From positions 62,001 to 126,000 of the forward strand of contig JAOXRS010000012.1 of NCBI GenBank assembly GCA_025800385.1: 64,000 bases of DNA, read 5' to 3'. Source of the stretch: Candidatus Albibeggiatoa sp. nov. NOAA (GTDB taxonomy: Bacteria > Pseudomonadota > Gammaproteobacteria > Beggiatoales > Beggiatoaceae). A program made the translations under genes and the position numbers. This document shows positions 38,603 to 46,895 of the stretch, piece by piece. A model generated the notes under the pieces. The model was not told the DNA's origin. It saw only the letters and a program-made list of their open reading frames with translations, and did no database searches. Position 1 is the first letter of the stretch, and each line of letters begins with the position of its first letter.

Positions 38603-39256
38603 ATGTATGAAGCGTCTGAGCCACATTTTGATTGGCAAGCCATTAGTAAAGCAATCATTTTATTTATATTAAGTATTGCGATAAGTACTGGGCTTCTTTG
38701 GGGTAGTATCGTTTATTTTCAGCATATTGAGGACTGGAAACAACAGCAAGATAACGACTTAGTTAATGTAAAACAAAAGCTCAAAGATGTGCAAAATTCG
38801 TTGGATATTGTACAGCAAGATTATTTAAAAGATTACGAACAATTGGTGTCTCGACAATTTTACAGTGAAACAGCACCAATCTCATTTGAGGAACGTTTAT
38901 TAGACCTACGAGATTACACAATGCGTATTGTTGATAAAGCAAAATTGGATTTGCAATTATTTGCAGCGAATTGGAATATTAGTGAGAAGTCAAATGAATA
39001 TACATTGAGTTGGATTACGAACACGCCTGATAGTCAGATCATGGAAAGCAATGTGAATCTTAACTTGGCGAGCTTACATGAAGGGCATATTTTAAAGTTT
39101 TTAGATCGATTTTACAGTAATTTACCAGATGGCCTTTTTAATTTAAAGTCTTGTGAAATAACACAACTCTCCCCCGTTCAAATGGATAATGTATCAAAAC
39201 CTTACTTTCAGGCGAATTGTACATTTAGCTGGTACATCGCCCAAAAGCAAGAATAA
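38603..39256 (+). CDS. Membrane-anchored coiled-coil protein of unknown function
   Basis: A 217-residue protein, family not recognised. A cytoplasmic tail of about 14 residues precedes one membrane helix (about 15-37), a coiled coil (45-85) and a C-terminal alpha/beta domain that would lie in the periplasm; two cysteines (SCEI and ANCTF) near the end could form a disulphide. This layout resembles PilO/GspM-type inner-membrane assembly proteins, but no pilus or type II secretion gene is nearby and no sequence motif supports that name. It is transcribed divergently from the dCACHE kinase operon and ends 10 bp from the convergent M48 protease gene. Confidence 0.65.
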   Translation: MYEASEPHFDWQAISKAIILFILSIAISTGLLWGSIVYFQHIEDWKQQQDNDLVNVKQKLKDVQNSLDIVQQDYLKDYEQLVSRQFYSETAPISFEERLLDLRDYTMRIVDKAKLDLQLFAANWNISEKSNEYTLSWITNTPDSQIMESNVNLNLASLHEGHILKFLDRFYSNLPDGLFNLKSCEITQLSPVQMDNVSKPYFQANCTFSWYIAQKQE

Positions 39257-39265
39257 TATATTAAA

Positions 39266-40507
39266 TTACACTTTAGTCATCAAATGTGCGACCCGTACAG
39301 GGGCTGGCGGGTGTGAGTCATAAAATGCAGAATACAACGTATCAGGTGTGAGTGTATTGGCATTTTCTTTATATAATTTGACCAAAGCTTGAATCAAATC
39401 TTTTGGATTGGCTTGTTCAGCTGCGAAGTCATCCGCCTCAAATTCATGTTTGCGCGAAGCCCATGACATCACAGGACTTAAGAAGAAAGTAAACGCTGGC
39501 ATGACTAAACTGAATAAAGCTAAAGCGACATAAGTTGAAGCCTGTTCAACACCTAAACCTGTGAAAAACCATTGTTGTTGCATTAACCAGCCAAGCAAAG
39601 CCAAGCCTGCTAAACTCAACCCAAAAATAGACACTAAACGTTTTTGAATGTGTTTACGTTTAAAATGTCCCACTTCGTGTGCAAGCACTGCAACCACTTC
39701 ATCATTAGATAAATCTTGTAATAAAGTATCAAAGAATACAATACGCTTATTGCTACCCAAACCTGTAAAATAAGCATTGCCATGAGCAGACCGTTTTGAG
39801 CCATCCATAACGAAAATACCGTTACTCGCAAAACCATTGCGTTCTAATAAAGCCACAATTTGTTGTTTTAACTCGTCTTCTTCGAGTGGTTCAAATTTGT
39901 TAAATAAGGGAGCAATAAAAGTTGGGTATGCCCACATCATCAACAAGCTAAAGCCCATCCATACTGCCCATACATATAACCACCAGAATTCTCCCATGGA
40001 TTCCATTAACCACAATATTAAGGCTAAGAACGGTACACCGATAATCAAACCAACCAATAAGCCTTTAAACATATCAGAGAAAAATAAACCTAACGTGGAG
40101 CGGTTAAACCCATATTTTTCTTCAATTTTAAAGGTACGATACAAATCTACAGGTAATTCTAATAATGTGCCGATAAAACTCATGGTGAGTAAAACCGCGA
40201 CCCCTGTCCATAATTGTGACCAGCCCATGGTTTGCCACGTTTGATCTAACCAATTTAATCCGCCACCAATTGTCCAGACTAATAACAAGATCGTTTCGAA
40301 AATGAGGATTTTTTGACCGAAGCCGAGTTTTTCTAAACTATAGCGTGCGGCTTTCTGGTGTGATTCTAGGGTGATTTTTTCCGCAAAGGCCTCAGGCACA
40401 GCCCCTTGATGGGTTTTAATACTGCGGGTTTGGCGTTGGGCGAGCCATATTTGCACGGCGACTCCAATCGCAACCACGCTGAGAAAAACCACAGTTAAAC
40501 TATTCAT
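39266..40507 (-). CDS. M48 family membrane endopeptidase (Ste24/CAAX protease 1-like)
   Basis: A 413-residue integral membrane zinc protease. The catalytic motif HEVGH sits in VVAVLAHEVGHFKRKH and the third zinc ligand is in KHEFEADDFAAEQ. The N-terminal half has multiple helices, the RTFKIEEKYGFNRST segment and the FNKFEPLEEDELK stretch, all features of the Ste24-type subgroup and not of the shorter HtpX. In bacteria these enzymes are thought to degrade misfolded membrane or outer-membrane proteins. The start was placed at ATG 40507 because AGGTGG lies just upstream; a GTG three codons earlier lacks a better site. The gene is divergent from orn and convergent with the coiled-coil membrane protein. 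Confidence 0.92.
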   Translation of the reverse strand: MNSLTVVFLSVVAIGVAVQIWLAQRQTRSIKTHQGAVPEAFAEKITLESHQKAARYSLEKLGFGQKILIFETILLLVWTIGGGLNWLDQTWQTMGWSQLWTGVAVLLTMSFIGTLLELPVDLYRTFKIEEKYGFNRSTLGLFFSDMFKGLLVGLIIGVPFLALILWLMESMGEFWWLYVWAVWMGFSLLMMWAYPTFIAPLFNKFEPLEEDELKQQIVALLERNGFASNGIFVMDGSKRSAHGNAYFTGLGSNKRIVFFDTLLQDLSNDEVVAVLAHEVGHFKRKHIQKRLVSIFGLSLAGLALLGWLMQQQWFFTGLGVEQASTYVALALFSLVMPAFTFFLSPVMSWASRKHEFEADDFAAEQANPKDLIQALVKLYKENANTLTPDTLYSAFYDSHPPAPVRVAHLMTKV

Positions 40508-40613
40508 TTTGTCCACCTATCAAAAAAGTTGATTAAATACTACACTATGGGCTGTTAAGCAGGTTAAAATATTCTGTTTACAAAACGCTGTATTTTACTA
40601 AGGATTAGCCAGA

Positions 40614-41153
40614 ATGTCACAAAACTCTAACAATCTCATTTGGATCGATTTGGAAATGACGGGACTTGACCCGACTTCCGACACCATTATAGAGATTGCG
40701 ACATTGGTTACTGATGTCAAGCTTGATGTTGTGGCAGAAGGGCCAGTACTTGCAATTCATCAATCTGATGAGGTCTTAAATGGAATGGATGATTGGAATA
40801 CACGTCATCATGGCAACTCGGGACTCACTGCTAAAGTGCGTGCCAGCAATATTTCAATCGCCGAGGCTGAAGCGCAAACCTTAGATTTTTTACGTCAGCA
40901 TGTGCCCGCAAATACATCACCGATGTGTGGTAATAGTATTTGTCAAGACAGACGCTTTTTAGGTCGGTTTATGCCTGATTTAGAACAATATTTTCATTAC
41001 CGCCATATAGATGTAAGTACTTTAAAAGAGTTGAAACGGCGTTGGTTTCCACAGGTTTTAGAGTTTGATAAAAAGAATAAGCATCTTGCTTTAGCAGATA
41101 TTTACGAGTCAATTGCAGAATTGAGATATTATCGCGAACAGCTTTTAAAATAA
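40614..41153 (+). CDS. orn: Oligoribonuclease
   Basis: A 179-residue 3'-5' exoribonuclease of the DEDDh class that degrades dinucleotides and other nanoRNAs and, in many gammaproteobacteria, also pGpG from c-di-GMP breakdown. The first motif is [12 protein letters not shown] near residue 10, followed by [10 protein letters not shown] and the final [15 protein letters not shown] with catalytic Asp and family C-terminus. Length is typical (about 180). AAGGA nine to ten bases before ATG supports the start. In this window, with an HD-GYP and an EAL enzyme, Orn is the expected last step of c-di-GMP turnover. It is monocistronic, convergent with the LysR gene. Confidence 0.96.
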   Translation: MSQNSNNLIWIDLEMTGLDPTSDTIIEIATLVTDVKLDVVAEGPVLAIHQSDEVLNGMDDWNTRHHGNSGLTAKVRASNISIAEAEAQTLDFLRQHVPANTSPMCGNSICQDRRFLGRFMPDLEQYFHYRHIDVSTLKELKRRWFPQVLEFDKKNKHLALADIYESIAELRYYREQLLK

Positions 41154-41202
41154 CTCAATTTCTATCTATAAAAATACGTTTGGATAGACAGTGTCATATG
41201 AA

Positions 41203-42138
41203 TTAAATCAGTACGCTGTCGTCTAAAATACCTTTGTCTATCAGTTGCTTCAGAATAGCTATACTCTTTTGCCTGAATCGATCTCTAAGCAATCGAACGG
41301 CGGGAGTGATGGATTGTCGGCTAGGGCAAATAAGCCACAATTCAGTTGATCTAGGTTTAAATTGCGGCATCACATTCACGACCTTATCAGATAGTAAATC
41401 ATCTGCAATATCTAAGCAGGACTTAATCGCCAATCCTTTACCTGCCACACACCAGCGACGCACCAAATCACCATCATTGGCCGCACGGTTACCATTCATT
41501 TTAATTTTATATTCTGTTTCGTCATCAGTGAAAGTCCACACATCATAGATCACATCATACAGTTGATAAAACAAACCATTATGTGAAGCAAGATCATGTG
41601 GATGTTGAGGCATACCATATTGATCGAGATAAGATTGTGTGGCACAGAGTAGTGCAGGTACATTGCAGATTTTAAATCCATATAAATTTGCATCATCGGG
41701 TGAACCATAACGCACAGCAATATCAACCGAGTCACGGTAAAAATCAACCACGCTATCGCTAATATTCAGTTTTAAACTCACATTTGGATAGGTTTGCATG
41801 AATTCGTCTAACCATGGCGTGACTAAATTACGTCCCAAATCCGATGACAATGCAATCCGCAGCTCTCCATCCACAACATCCAAATCATCTTTCATGTTTT
41901 GCTTTGCTTGTTCTAGCATCAACAAAGCTTGCTCACATTGAGGAATATACCGCTCACCCGCACTGGATAGGCGAAGATGGCGCGTGGTACGGATAAATAG
42001 CTCAGCCCCAAGATTTTTCTCGACTCGTTTAAGTGCAGCACTGGCAGTGGCCGTACGCATATCAAGGTGAGTTGCCGCAGCGGTAATACTACGAAATTCA
42101 GCGATTTTTAGAACAACTTGTAAATCTTCTAATAGCAT
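41203..42138 (-). CDS. LysR-family transcriptional regulator
   Basis: A 311-residue regulator with an N-terminal winged helix-turn-helix (about 1-60: LQVVLKIAEFRSITAAATHL, SAALKRVEKNLGAELFIR) and a periplasmic-binding-like effector domain (about 90-300). It is the only classical DNA-binding regulator in the window. The segment LRLSSAGERYIPQCEQALL links the domains as in the family. It is divergent from fabI across a 376-bp gap, the usual arrangement for a LysR regulator and its target, so it may control fabI or only itself. No Shine-Dalgarno sequence is evident at the ATG. The effector is unknown. Confidence 0.93.
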   Translation of the reverse strand: MLLEDLQVVLKIAEFRSITAAATHLDMRTATASAALKRVEKNLGAELFIRTTRHLRLSSAGERYIPQCEQALLMLEQAKQNMKDDLDVVDGELRIALSSDLGRNLVTPWLDEFMQTYPNVSLKLNISDSVVDFYRDSVDIAVRYGSPDDANLYGFKICNVPALLCATQSYLDQYGMPQHPHDLASHNGLFYQLYDVIYDVWTFTDDETEYKIKMNGNRAANDGDLVRRWCVAGKGLAIKSCLDIADDLLSDKVVNVMPQFKPRSTELWLICPSRQSITPAVRLLRDRFRQKSIAILKQLIDKGILDDSVLI

Positions 42139-42514
42139 ATTGATGACAGTGCCATATTATTAATTCATATGATACAAAGCATTTTAATCATAGCGCATTG
42201 TAAAAATATAAAACAAGGTAACTGGCCTGATTCTTTTCAAATGACAACATAATGCATAATTTTAATTGTCTAAATTTTTATAATTTATTAAATCAATAAA
42301 ATTTTTCACTGACACCGTTCTGACTAAAATAGCATTTTTTCTTTCTTTGATAACGTTTTATCTTTCAAATCCAGCCTAGCTTTATAAAAAATATTTATTA
42401 CCGAATATCGATAAATTATAGCCAAGCAGTAAATAATCAGCTATTGTCAAAAATTCTTAATAAAAAAATATTATGCTGCAGTGCGATAAATTTATAACAA
42501 GCAAGGACAATCAA
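42139..42514. other. Divergent LysR-fabI intergenic region
   Basis: A 376-bp AT-rich gap with promoters for both directions. It contains the short palindrome GATAA-N4-TTATC at 42349-42362, which could be a regulator half-site pair, and the AAGGA ribosome site of fabI at 42503-42507. No clear sigma-70 boxes were singled out. An in-frame ATG at 42473 would extend fabI by 14 unrelated residues and was not used. Confidence 0.45.
42349..42362. promoter_or_regulatory. Candidate operator palindrome between lysR and fabI
   Basis: The bases GATAACGTTTTATC form a 5-bp inverted repeat around four bases. Its location between a LysR gene and a divergent target makes it a possible LysR-type binding site, but it lacks the exact T-N11-A core and may be chance in AT-rich DNA. 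Confidence 0.25.
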
Positions 42515-43288
42515 ATGGGACAGCTTATTAACCTTGAAGGCAAGAAAGGACTCATCGTTGGTATTGCGAATGAAAGCAGTATTGCTTATGGATGTGGTCA
42601 AGCATTCCGTGCTGCGGGTGCAGAATTAGCCATAACCTATTTAAATGCCAAGGCTGAACGTTTTGTGCGCCCATTAGGAGAAAATTTAGACGCACCGATT
42701 ATTGTGCCATGCAACGTAGAGCAAGAAGGTGAATTAGAGGCAGTTTTTGCTGAAATTGAAAAACAATGGGGCAAATTAGATTTTATTGTGCATTCAATTG
42801 CATTTGCGCCACTGGCTGACTTGCATGGTCGTTTAATTGATTCTTCACGTGAAGGCTTTTTACAAGCGATGGATGTGTCTTGCCACTCTATGTTGCGGAT
42901 GGCGAAATTGGCTGAACCGTTAATGACTGACGGCGGTTGCATCTTAACCATGAGTTATTACGGCGCAAACAAAGCAGTTACCAACTACGACTTAATGGGG
43001 CCTGTTAAAGCGGCTTTAGAAGCCAGTGTGCGCTATTTGGCAATGGAATTAGGTGAAAAAGGCATTCGTGCTCACGCGATTTCTCCAGGGCCTTTAAAAA
43101 CCCGTGCGGCTTCTGGCTTAGCTGATTTTGACCAATTGATGTTAAAAGCGGAACAACAATCTGCACAAAAACGTTTAGTGACTATTGATGATGTGGGTGC
43201 TTTGGCGGCGTTTATGGTTAGTGATGCGGCAGCGGCGATTACAGGTGAAACATTATACGTTGATGCAGGCTATCACATTGTTGGATAA
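42515..43288 (+). CDS. fabI: Enoyl-ACP reductase (NADH)
   Basis: A 257-residue cytoplasmic short-chain-dehydrogenase-fold enzyme performing the last reduction of each fatty-acid elongation cycle. It has the FabI nucleotide loop GIANESSIAYG (16-26) and the active-site YDLMGPVK, a Tyr-x6-Lys pair (Tyr 158, Lys 165), characteristic of FabI and not of other SDRs. SIAFAP and ISPGPLKTRAASG are also FabI landmarks. The start is ATG 42515 with AAGGA seven bases before it. Downstream, after a strong stem-loop, comes the MaoC-Pta fusion gene on the same strand, which may be co-transcribed. Typical length is about 260. Confidence 0.95.
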   Translation: MGQLINLEGKKGLIVGIANESSIAYGCGQAFRAAGAELAITYLNAKAERFVRPLGENLDAPIIVPCNVEQEGELEAVFAEIEKQWGKLDFIVHSIAFAPLADLHGRLIDSSREGFLQAMDVSCHSMLRMAKLAEPLMTDGGCILTMSYYGANKAVTNYDLMGPVKAALEASVRYLAMELGEKGIRAHAISPGPLKTRAASGLADFDQLMLKAEQQSAQKRLVTIDDVGALAAFMVSDAAAAITGETLYVDAGYHIVG

Positions 43289-43311
43289 GACATAACGGCT
43301 ATTTAGTAAGC

Positions 43312-43347
43312 ATTTAAGAGCTGGCTAATCTGCGTCAGTTCTTAAAT
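43312..43347 (+). other. Stem-loop between fabI and the MaoC-Pta gene
   Basis: ATTTAAGAGCTG and CAGTTCTTAAAT pair over 12 positions with one mismatch around a 12-base loop. There is no T-run after it, so it is not a standard terminator; it may be an RNA processing or stability element between two genes of one transcript, or a protein-binding palindrome. Confidence 0.55.
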
Positions 43348-43378
43348 CAATGATGATCCCTAAAAGAGAGTATACATT

Positions 43379-44800
43379 GTGTTAATTCTGCCTGAAGACG
43401 AAAAATATTTAGAAAACGCCACTTTTGATGAAATCCAAGTTGGTGATAGTGCGTCAATTGAACGTACTTTGACCATGGAAGATATTAAATTATTTGCCAT
43501 TATGTCGGGTGATGTGAATCCTGCGCATTTAGATGAAGAATATGCAGAAAAAAGTATGTTTCATAAAATCATCGCGCACGGCATGTGGGGTGGTGCTTTA
43601 ATTTCAACCGTATTGGGTGCGAAATATCCCGGCCCCGGTACGATTTATTTAAGTCAATCTTTAAAATTCAGCCGTCCTGTGACTTTAGGCGATACGATTA
43701 CGGTTAAATTGACTGCATTGAGCAAAGACGAAGAAAGTCATCGAGTAAAATTTGAGTGCGTTTGTATCAACCAACATGATAAAGCGGTGATTAAAGGTGA
43801 GGCGGAAGTGATTGCACCTACTGACAAAATTCGTCGGCAGCAAGTGCCTTTACCTAAAATTCGTTTAGCGGATCGTTATGCAGGCTATCAACGTTTGATT
43901 AGCATGGCTGAGCCGTTACCCGCGATTCGTATGGGTGTGGTGCATCCTGTAAAAGCCAATAGTTTACACGGTGCTGTTCATGCAGCAGAAGCAGGCTTAA
44001 TTGAACCTGTATTAATTGGTTCTGAGACAAAAATTCGGGCTTTAGCGGAGCAAGAAAATTTAGACATCAGCCAATATCGTTTAGTCAACACAGAACATAG
44101 CCAAGAGGCGGCACATAAAGGTGTGGAGTTGGTACGCCAGTTGGAACTGGATAGCCTTATGCGTGGCAGCTTGAGCTTGCAAGAAATGATGCATGCAGTG
44201 GTCAAGTCGGATACAGGTTTACGCACCGCTCGCCAAATGAGTCATGTGCAAGTGTTGGATGTACCGAGTTATTCGCGTCCGCTATTTTTCACCGATACCG
44301 CGTTAAACATCAACCCAAGCTTAAATGTCAAACGAGATATTGTACAAAATGCGATTGATTTAGCGAAAATTTTAGGTGTTGAAGTACCGAAAGTCGCTAT
44401 TGTTTCTGCGTTGGAAACCATTGACCCAATTTTACCGACAACCTTGGATGCAGCGGCTTTATGCAAAATGGCGGAACGTAGACAGATTACAGGTGGGATT
44501 ATCGATGGGCCTTTAGCTTTTGACAATGTGATTTCTAAAGATGCAGCGGAAGCGAAAGACATTGACTCAGAGATTGCAGGTGAAGCGGATATTATCCTCG
44601 TACCAAACGCAGAAGCTGGACATTTATTAGCTAAGCAAATTGAATTGTTAGCGGATGGTCAGGCAGCGAATATTGTGATGGGTGCACGCGTGCCGATTAT
44701 TTTACCGGGGCGTGCGGACAGCCAATTGTCACAAATTGCATCGTGTGCGATGGCGGTTTTAGTAGCACATCACCGTCTAAACAATCAGCAAACAGTATAA
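43379..44800 (+). CDS. MaoC-phosphate acetyltransferase/butyryltransferase fusion
   Basis: A 473-residue two-domain protein. Residues 1-150 form a MaoC-like hot-dog hydratase with the dehydratase motif DVNPAHLDEEYA followed by HGMWGGALIST, the acidic/histidine pair of (R)-enoyl-CoA hydratases. Residues about 170-465 form a phosphate acetyl/butyryltransferase domain with VHPVKANS, MRGSLSLQEMMHAV, FDNVISKDAAE and NIVMGARVPIILPGRAD. Such bifunctional enoyl-CoA hydratase/phosphate acyltransferase proteins can link 3-hydroxyacyl intermediates to acyl phosphate or polyhydroxyalkanoate metabolism. The start is GTG 43379; there is no in-frame ATG before residue 35, and AGAGAG lies about 11 bases upstream. 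It lies 90 bp after fabI, so lipid or storage metabolism is the likely context. The exact substrate is unknown. Confidence 0.9.
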   Translation: MLILPEDEKYLENATFDEIQVGDSASIERTLTMEDIKLFAIMSGDVNPAHLDEEYAEKSMFHKIIAHGMWGGALISTVLGAKYPGPGTIYLSQSLKFSRPVTLGDTITVKLTALSKDEESHRVKFECVCINQHDKAVIKGEAEVIAPTDKIRRQQVPLPKIRLADRYAGYQRLISMAEPLPAIRMGVVHPVKANSLHGAVHAAEAGLIEPVLIGSETKIRALAEQENLDISQYRLVNTEHSQEAAHKGVELVRQLELDSLMRGSLSLQEMMHAVVKSDTGLRTARQMSHVQVLDVPSYSRPLFFTDTALNINPSLNVKRDIVQNAIDLAKILGVEVPKVAIVSALETIDPILPTTLDAAALCKMAERRQITGGIIDGPLAFDNVISKDAAEAKDIDSEIAGEADIILVPNAEAGHLLAKQIELLADGQAANIVMGARVPIILPGRADSQLSQIASCAMAVLVAHHRLNNQQTV

Positions 44801-44807
44801 ATGTAAT

Positions 44808-44842
44808 AACCGCTCCAATAAGCTAAGTCACTGGGGCGGTTT
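44808..44842. terminator. Bidirectional terminator hairpin
   Basis: AACCGCTCC pairs with GGGGCGGTT (one mismatch) across a 17-base loop, with a short T-run on the plus side and an A-rich flank on the other. It lies exactly between the convergent ends of the MaoC-Pta and MscS genes, so it probably serves both. Confidence 0.7.
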
Positions 44843-44849
44843 GTATCAA

Positions 44850-45749
44850 TTACGCTTTATCTCTTAACTCTTTTTTCCAGTAAGAGGCTGCTAATGGCAA
44901 GCCATGCTCATGCGCAAACTTCAAAAATGCCTTGCTGACATCACTGACAAATAACGGCTCATTATAAGTTGAAGCCACATAAGCCCTTGCGACCAAATGA
45001 ATTGAATTTTCTTCTTGATTAACATAGATTTGCATCGGCTTAGACATTTCGAAATAAGGCGAGGCTTGAATTGAGTCCCAGATAATATCCTCTGCACGCT
45101 GAATATCTTCATGATTGGCAAAAGGGGCTAAATAAAAATCCATCACACACAATGAAGAACGTTCACCCGCATTGGCAGAAACAAGGTTTTGACTCCATAA
45201 ACTACTGGTTGGAATACTGACTAAATCATCATTTAGGGTTTGTAACATTACGTAAAATGTACCAATCGACAACACTTTTCCGCTATGACCATTTAAGGTT
45301 ACGCGATCACCCACTTGAATTGGCTTCGAAAAAACAGCCAATGTTTTAAAAGTTAAACCATTAAGAAAGGCGATTGCTACATTTGCCCCTGAAGTTAATG
45401 ACCAGACTAAAATACCTACAAATACTAATGGTAGCGCATGTATATCATCTTTAAATTGTTCAATATCTTTAAATAAAAACATAATGATAAAAGGTGAAAT
45501 AAAGGCAGCAATAATAAAGATAGATGATTGAATTTGTGCTTCAAATCGTGTTGCTGAGAGTTTTTCCGCTGTATTCATAATACTTTCTGCAGGTAAACCT
45601 GCTTGCTCACGGCGTTTTGCTTTAAGTCTGCGACCTCGCTCAAACCACATCTCAGGTAAGAAGAAAGCCATAAATACCAAGGTCATATACAGTAATACAG
45701 GTGTGCTGAGGATAGCACTTGCGGCTTCCTTAATTTCTGCTAGACTCAT
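44850..45749 (-). CDS. Mechanosensitive channel of the MscS family
   Basis: A 299-residue inner-membrane protein with about three to four helices in the first 155 residues, then the beta domain of MscS-like channels: FSKPIQVGDRVTLNGHSGKVLSIG, LNDDLVSIPTSSLW, and a C-terminal alpha/beta segment. MscS-type channels open under membrane tension to release osmolytes. The pore helix is less glycine/alanine-rich than in E. coli MscS (GANVAIAFLNGLTFKTLAVF), so this is a divergent subgroup member. AAAGGAG lies before the ATG. The gene is 13 bp downstream of the unknown 256-residue gene and likely co-translated with it. The family call is good; ion gating properties are unknown. Confidence 0.85.
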   Translation of the reverse strand: MSLAEIKEAASAILSTPVLLYMTLVFMAFFLPEMWFERGRRLKAKRREQAGLPAESIMNTAEKLSATRFEAQIQSSIFIIAAFISPFIIMFLFKDIEQFKDDIHALPLVFVGILVWSLTSGANVAIAFLNGLTFKTLAVFSKPIQVGDRVTLNGHSGKVLSIGTFYVMLQTLNDDLVSIPTSSLWSQNLVSANAGERSSLCVMDFYLAPFANHEDIQRAEDIIWDSIQASPYFEMSKPMQIYVNQEENSIHLVARAYVASTYNEPLFVSDVSKAFLKFAHEHGLPLAASYWKKELRDKA

Positions 45750-45762
45750 ACAGTTTTCTCCT

Positions 45763-46533
45763 TTAGTAGTAACTCTCTAAAACTTCAATAAAATCAACAC
45801 CCATAGTTTCACGCAAACAGAATAAAACTCTTGGCAAAGCTTCCTCTGTAATCGCAAAAAGGGTTTCTCCCAGTTCCTCCCGCCGAGTAGCCACCCCAAT
45901 TTTTTCATAGACGGGTAACACTAAACCAGACAAACCATAAGGCATACCCAAATCATTGGCAATTTGTTCAGATGTAGAAGGGCCGCTGACTAATAATGTT
46001 GCTAAAGCTCGACGTTCATCGCGTGCAGCAGGCGAGGCAATTACCTCTCGTAAAGCTAGATAGTTTTCCATAACTTTACTATCTTCTGGCTTATAGCCTT
46101 CACGTTCAAATTCTTCAAGCTGGCTCATTTCATCTAGCATTTTTCGTCTAATTTTACGAAAAGACCCTTCGATTGAATCCGTTTCAGGCATCACAATATC
46201 AAAATTTTTAGCCCCTTTTAGGAATGCATAAGAAAACGCATCAATTTCAAAGTAGATTTTACCGTGTGACTTATCAATGACTTTTTCGCTATTACGTACA
46301 AATTTTTTAATTGCACCAAAATGGTCAGGCCTCCGACGAAACAAACGCCCAACAGAGCTGATATGCATTGGCTTGCCTTCACCTAACTGTTTGCGTAAAT
46401 CAGTGTATACCTGTTTAAGTGCTGCTTTGTAATCATCAGCTTGTTCCGCTTTTGCATGCATATTGGTCGCATCAAATACATCGTCTGCTTTCATCAACGG
46501 CCATCCTACCGTTAAAATTGTGTCAATTGCCAT
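45763..46533 (-). CDS. Protein of unknown function with C-terminal winged-helix-like end, 256 residues
   Basis: No family was recognised. The protein is soluble and helical. The N-terminal part (about 20-130) contains SSVGRLFRRRPDHFGAIKKF and a YFEIDAFSYAFLKG strand. The middle is a charged coiled-coil-like stretch (MLDEMSQLEEFEREGYKPED). Residues about 175-256 have the pattern of a winged helix: RRALATLLVSGPSTSEQIANDLG (quoted in part), then LVLPVYEKIGVATRR and the wing-like LGETLFAITEEALP. This suggests nucleic-acid binding or a regulatory switch, but no target is implied. It is the first gene of a two-gene unit with the MscS channel (13 bp apart) and is divergent from nnrS. AGGA lies upstream of the ATG. 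Confidence 0.7.
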   Translation of the reverse strand: MAIDTILTVGWPLMKADDVFDATNMHAKAEQADDYKAALKQVYTDLRKQLGEGKPMHISSVGRLFRRRPDHFGAIKKFVRNSEKVIDKSHGKIYFEIDAFSYAFLKGAKNFDIVMPETDSIEGSFRKIRRKMLDEMSQLEEFEREGYKPEDSKVMENYLALREVIASPAARDERRALATLLVSGPSTSEQIANDLGMPYGLSGLVLPVYEKIGVATRREELGETLFAITEEALPRVLFCLRETMGVDFIEVLESYY

Positions 46534-46759
46534 AGCATTTGCGTTCCTAAATGTGAAATAAGAAGATAGAAATATTTTTTAATTTAAAGTGTAAGTGTTG
46601 TAACTTAAAAGATTATGCATCAAAAGTGTAACAATGTTTATTGATTTAATACAATGTTTTTATCGATATAATATTAAATTGTAAATTTAAAAACAAAATG
46701 AATTCAAAAGATTATATGTTTGAATATAATGAACTTAAAAACATTATCAAAGTAAAAGA

Positions 46760-46773
46760 TTGATTTTGGTCAA
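46760..46773. promoter_or_regulatory. FNR/DNR-like box, upstream copy
   Basis: TTGAT-TTTG-GTCAA matches the FNR/CRP-family consensus TTGAT-N4-ATCAA with one mismatch. It lies 123 bp before the nnrS start, 62 bp upstream of a perfect copy. Confidence 0.45.
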
Positions 46774-46785
46774 GGAGATATTTTT

Positions 46786-46812
46786 ATGTATTTAGTTTTA
46801 TATCGCTTGTAA
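46786..46812 (+). CDS. Tiny open frame with strong ribosome site, 8 codons
   Basis: ATG at 46786 follows AAGGAGA at eight bases and encodes MYLVLYRL before a TAA. The ribosome site is one of the best in the window. It could be a leader peptide or the remnant of a lost gene, or simply chance. It lies upstream of the perfect FNR-like box, so it would belong to a transcript starting further upstream. Confidence 0.25.
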   Translation: MYLVLYRL

Positions 46813-46835
46813 AGTACAGCATTTGGCCAATATAT

Positions 46836-46849
46836 TTGATAAGCATCAA
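46836..46849. promoter_or_regulatory. Perfect FNR/DNR-type box upstream of nnrS
   Basis: TTGAT-AAGC-ATCAA is an exact match to the FNR/ANR/DNR consensus. Its centre is 53 bp before the nnrS ATG, compatible with class II activation at about -41.5 if transcription starts near 46884; a TAATTA at 46876-46881 is then a possible -10 box. NnrS genes are commonly under NO- or oxygen-responsive FNR-family control, so this is a plausible DNR or FNR target. Confidence 0.65.
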
Positions 46850-46895
46850 AACCATGAAATCATACAAAGTTGGCGTAATTAAATAAGGACAAAAC

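Larger units (their letters stand above)
46534..46895. other. Divergent intergenic region upstream of nnrS
   Basis: A 362-bp AT-rich region carrying two FNR/DNR-like boxes (46760-46773 and 46836-46849), a tiny frame with a strong ribosome site (46786-46812), and the AAGGA ribosome site of nnrS. Promoter boxes for the leftward unknown-MscS unit were not identified. Confidence 0.55.

Noticed and set aside
39837..40244. 135-codon frame opposite the M48 protease
   Set aside because: It is antisense to a well-supported gene with no ribosome site or recognisable motif.
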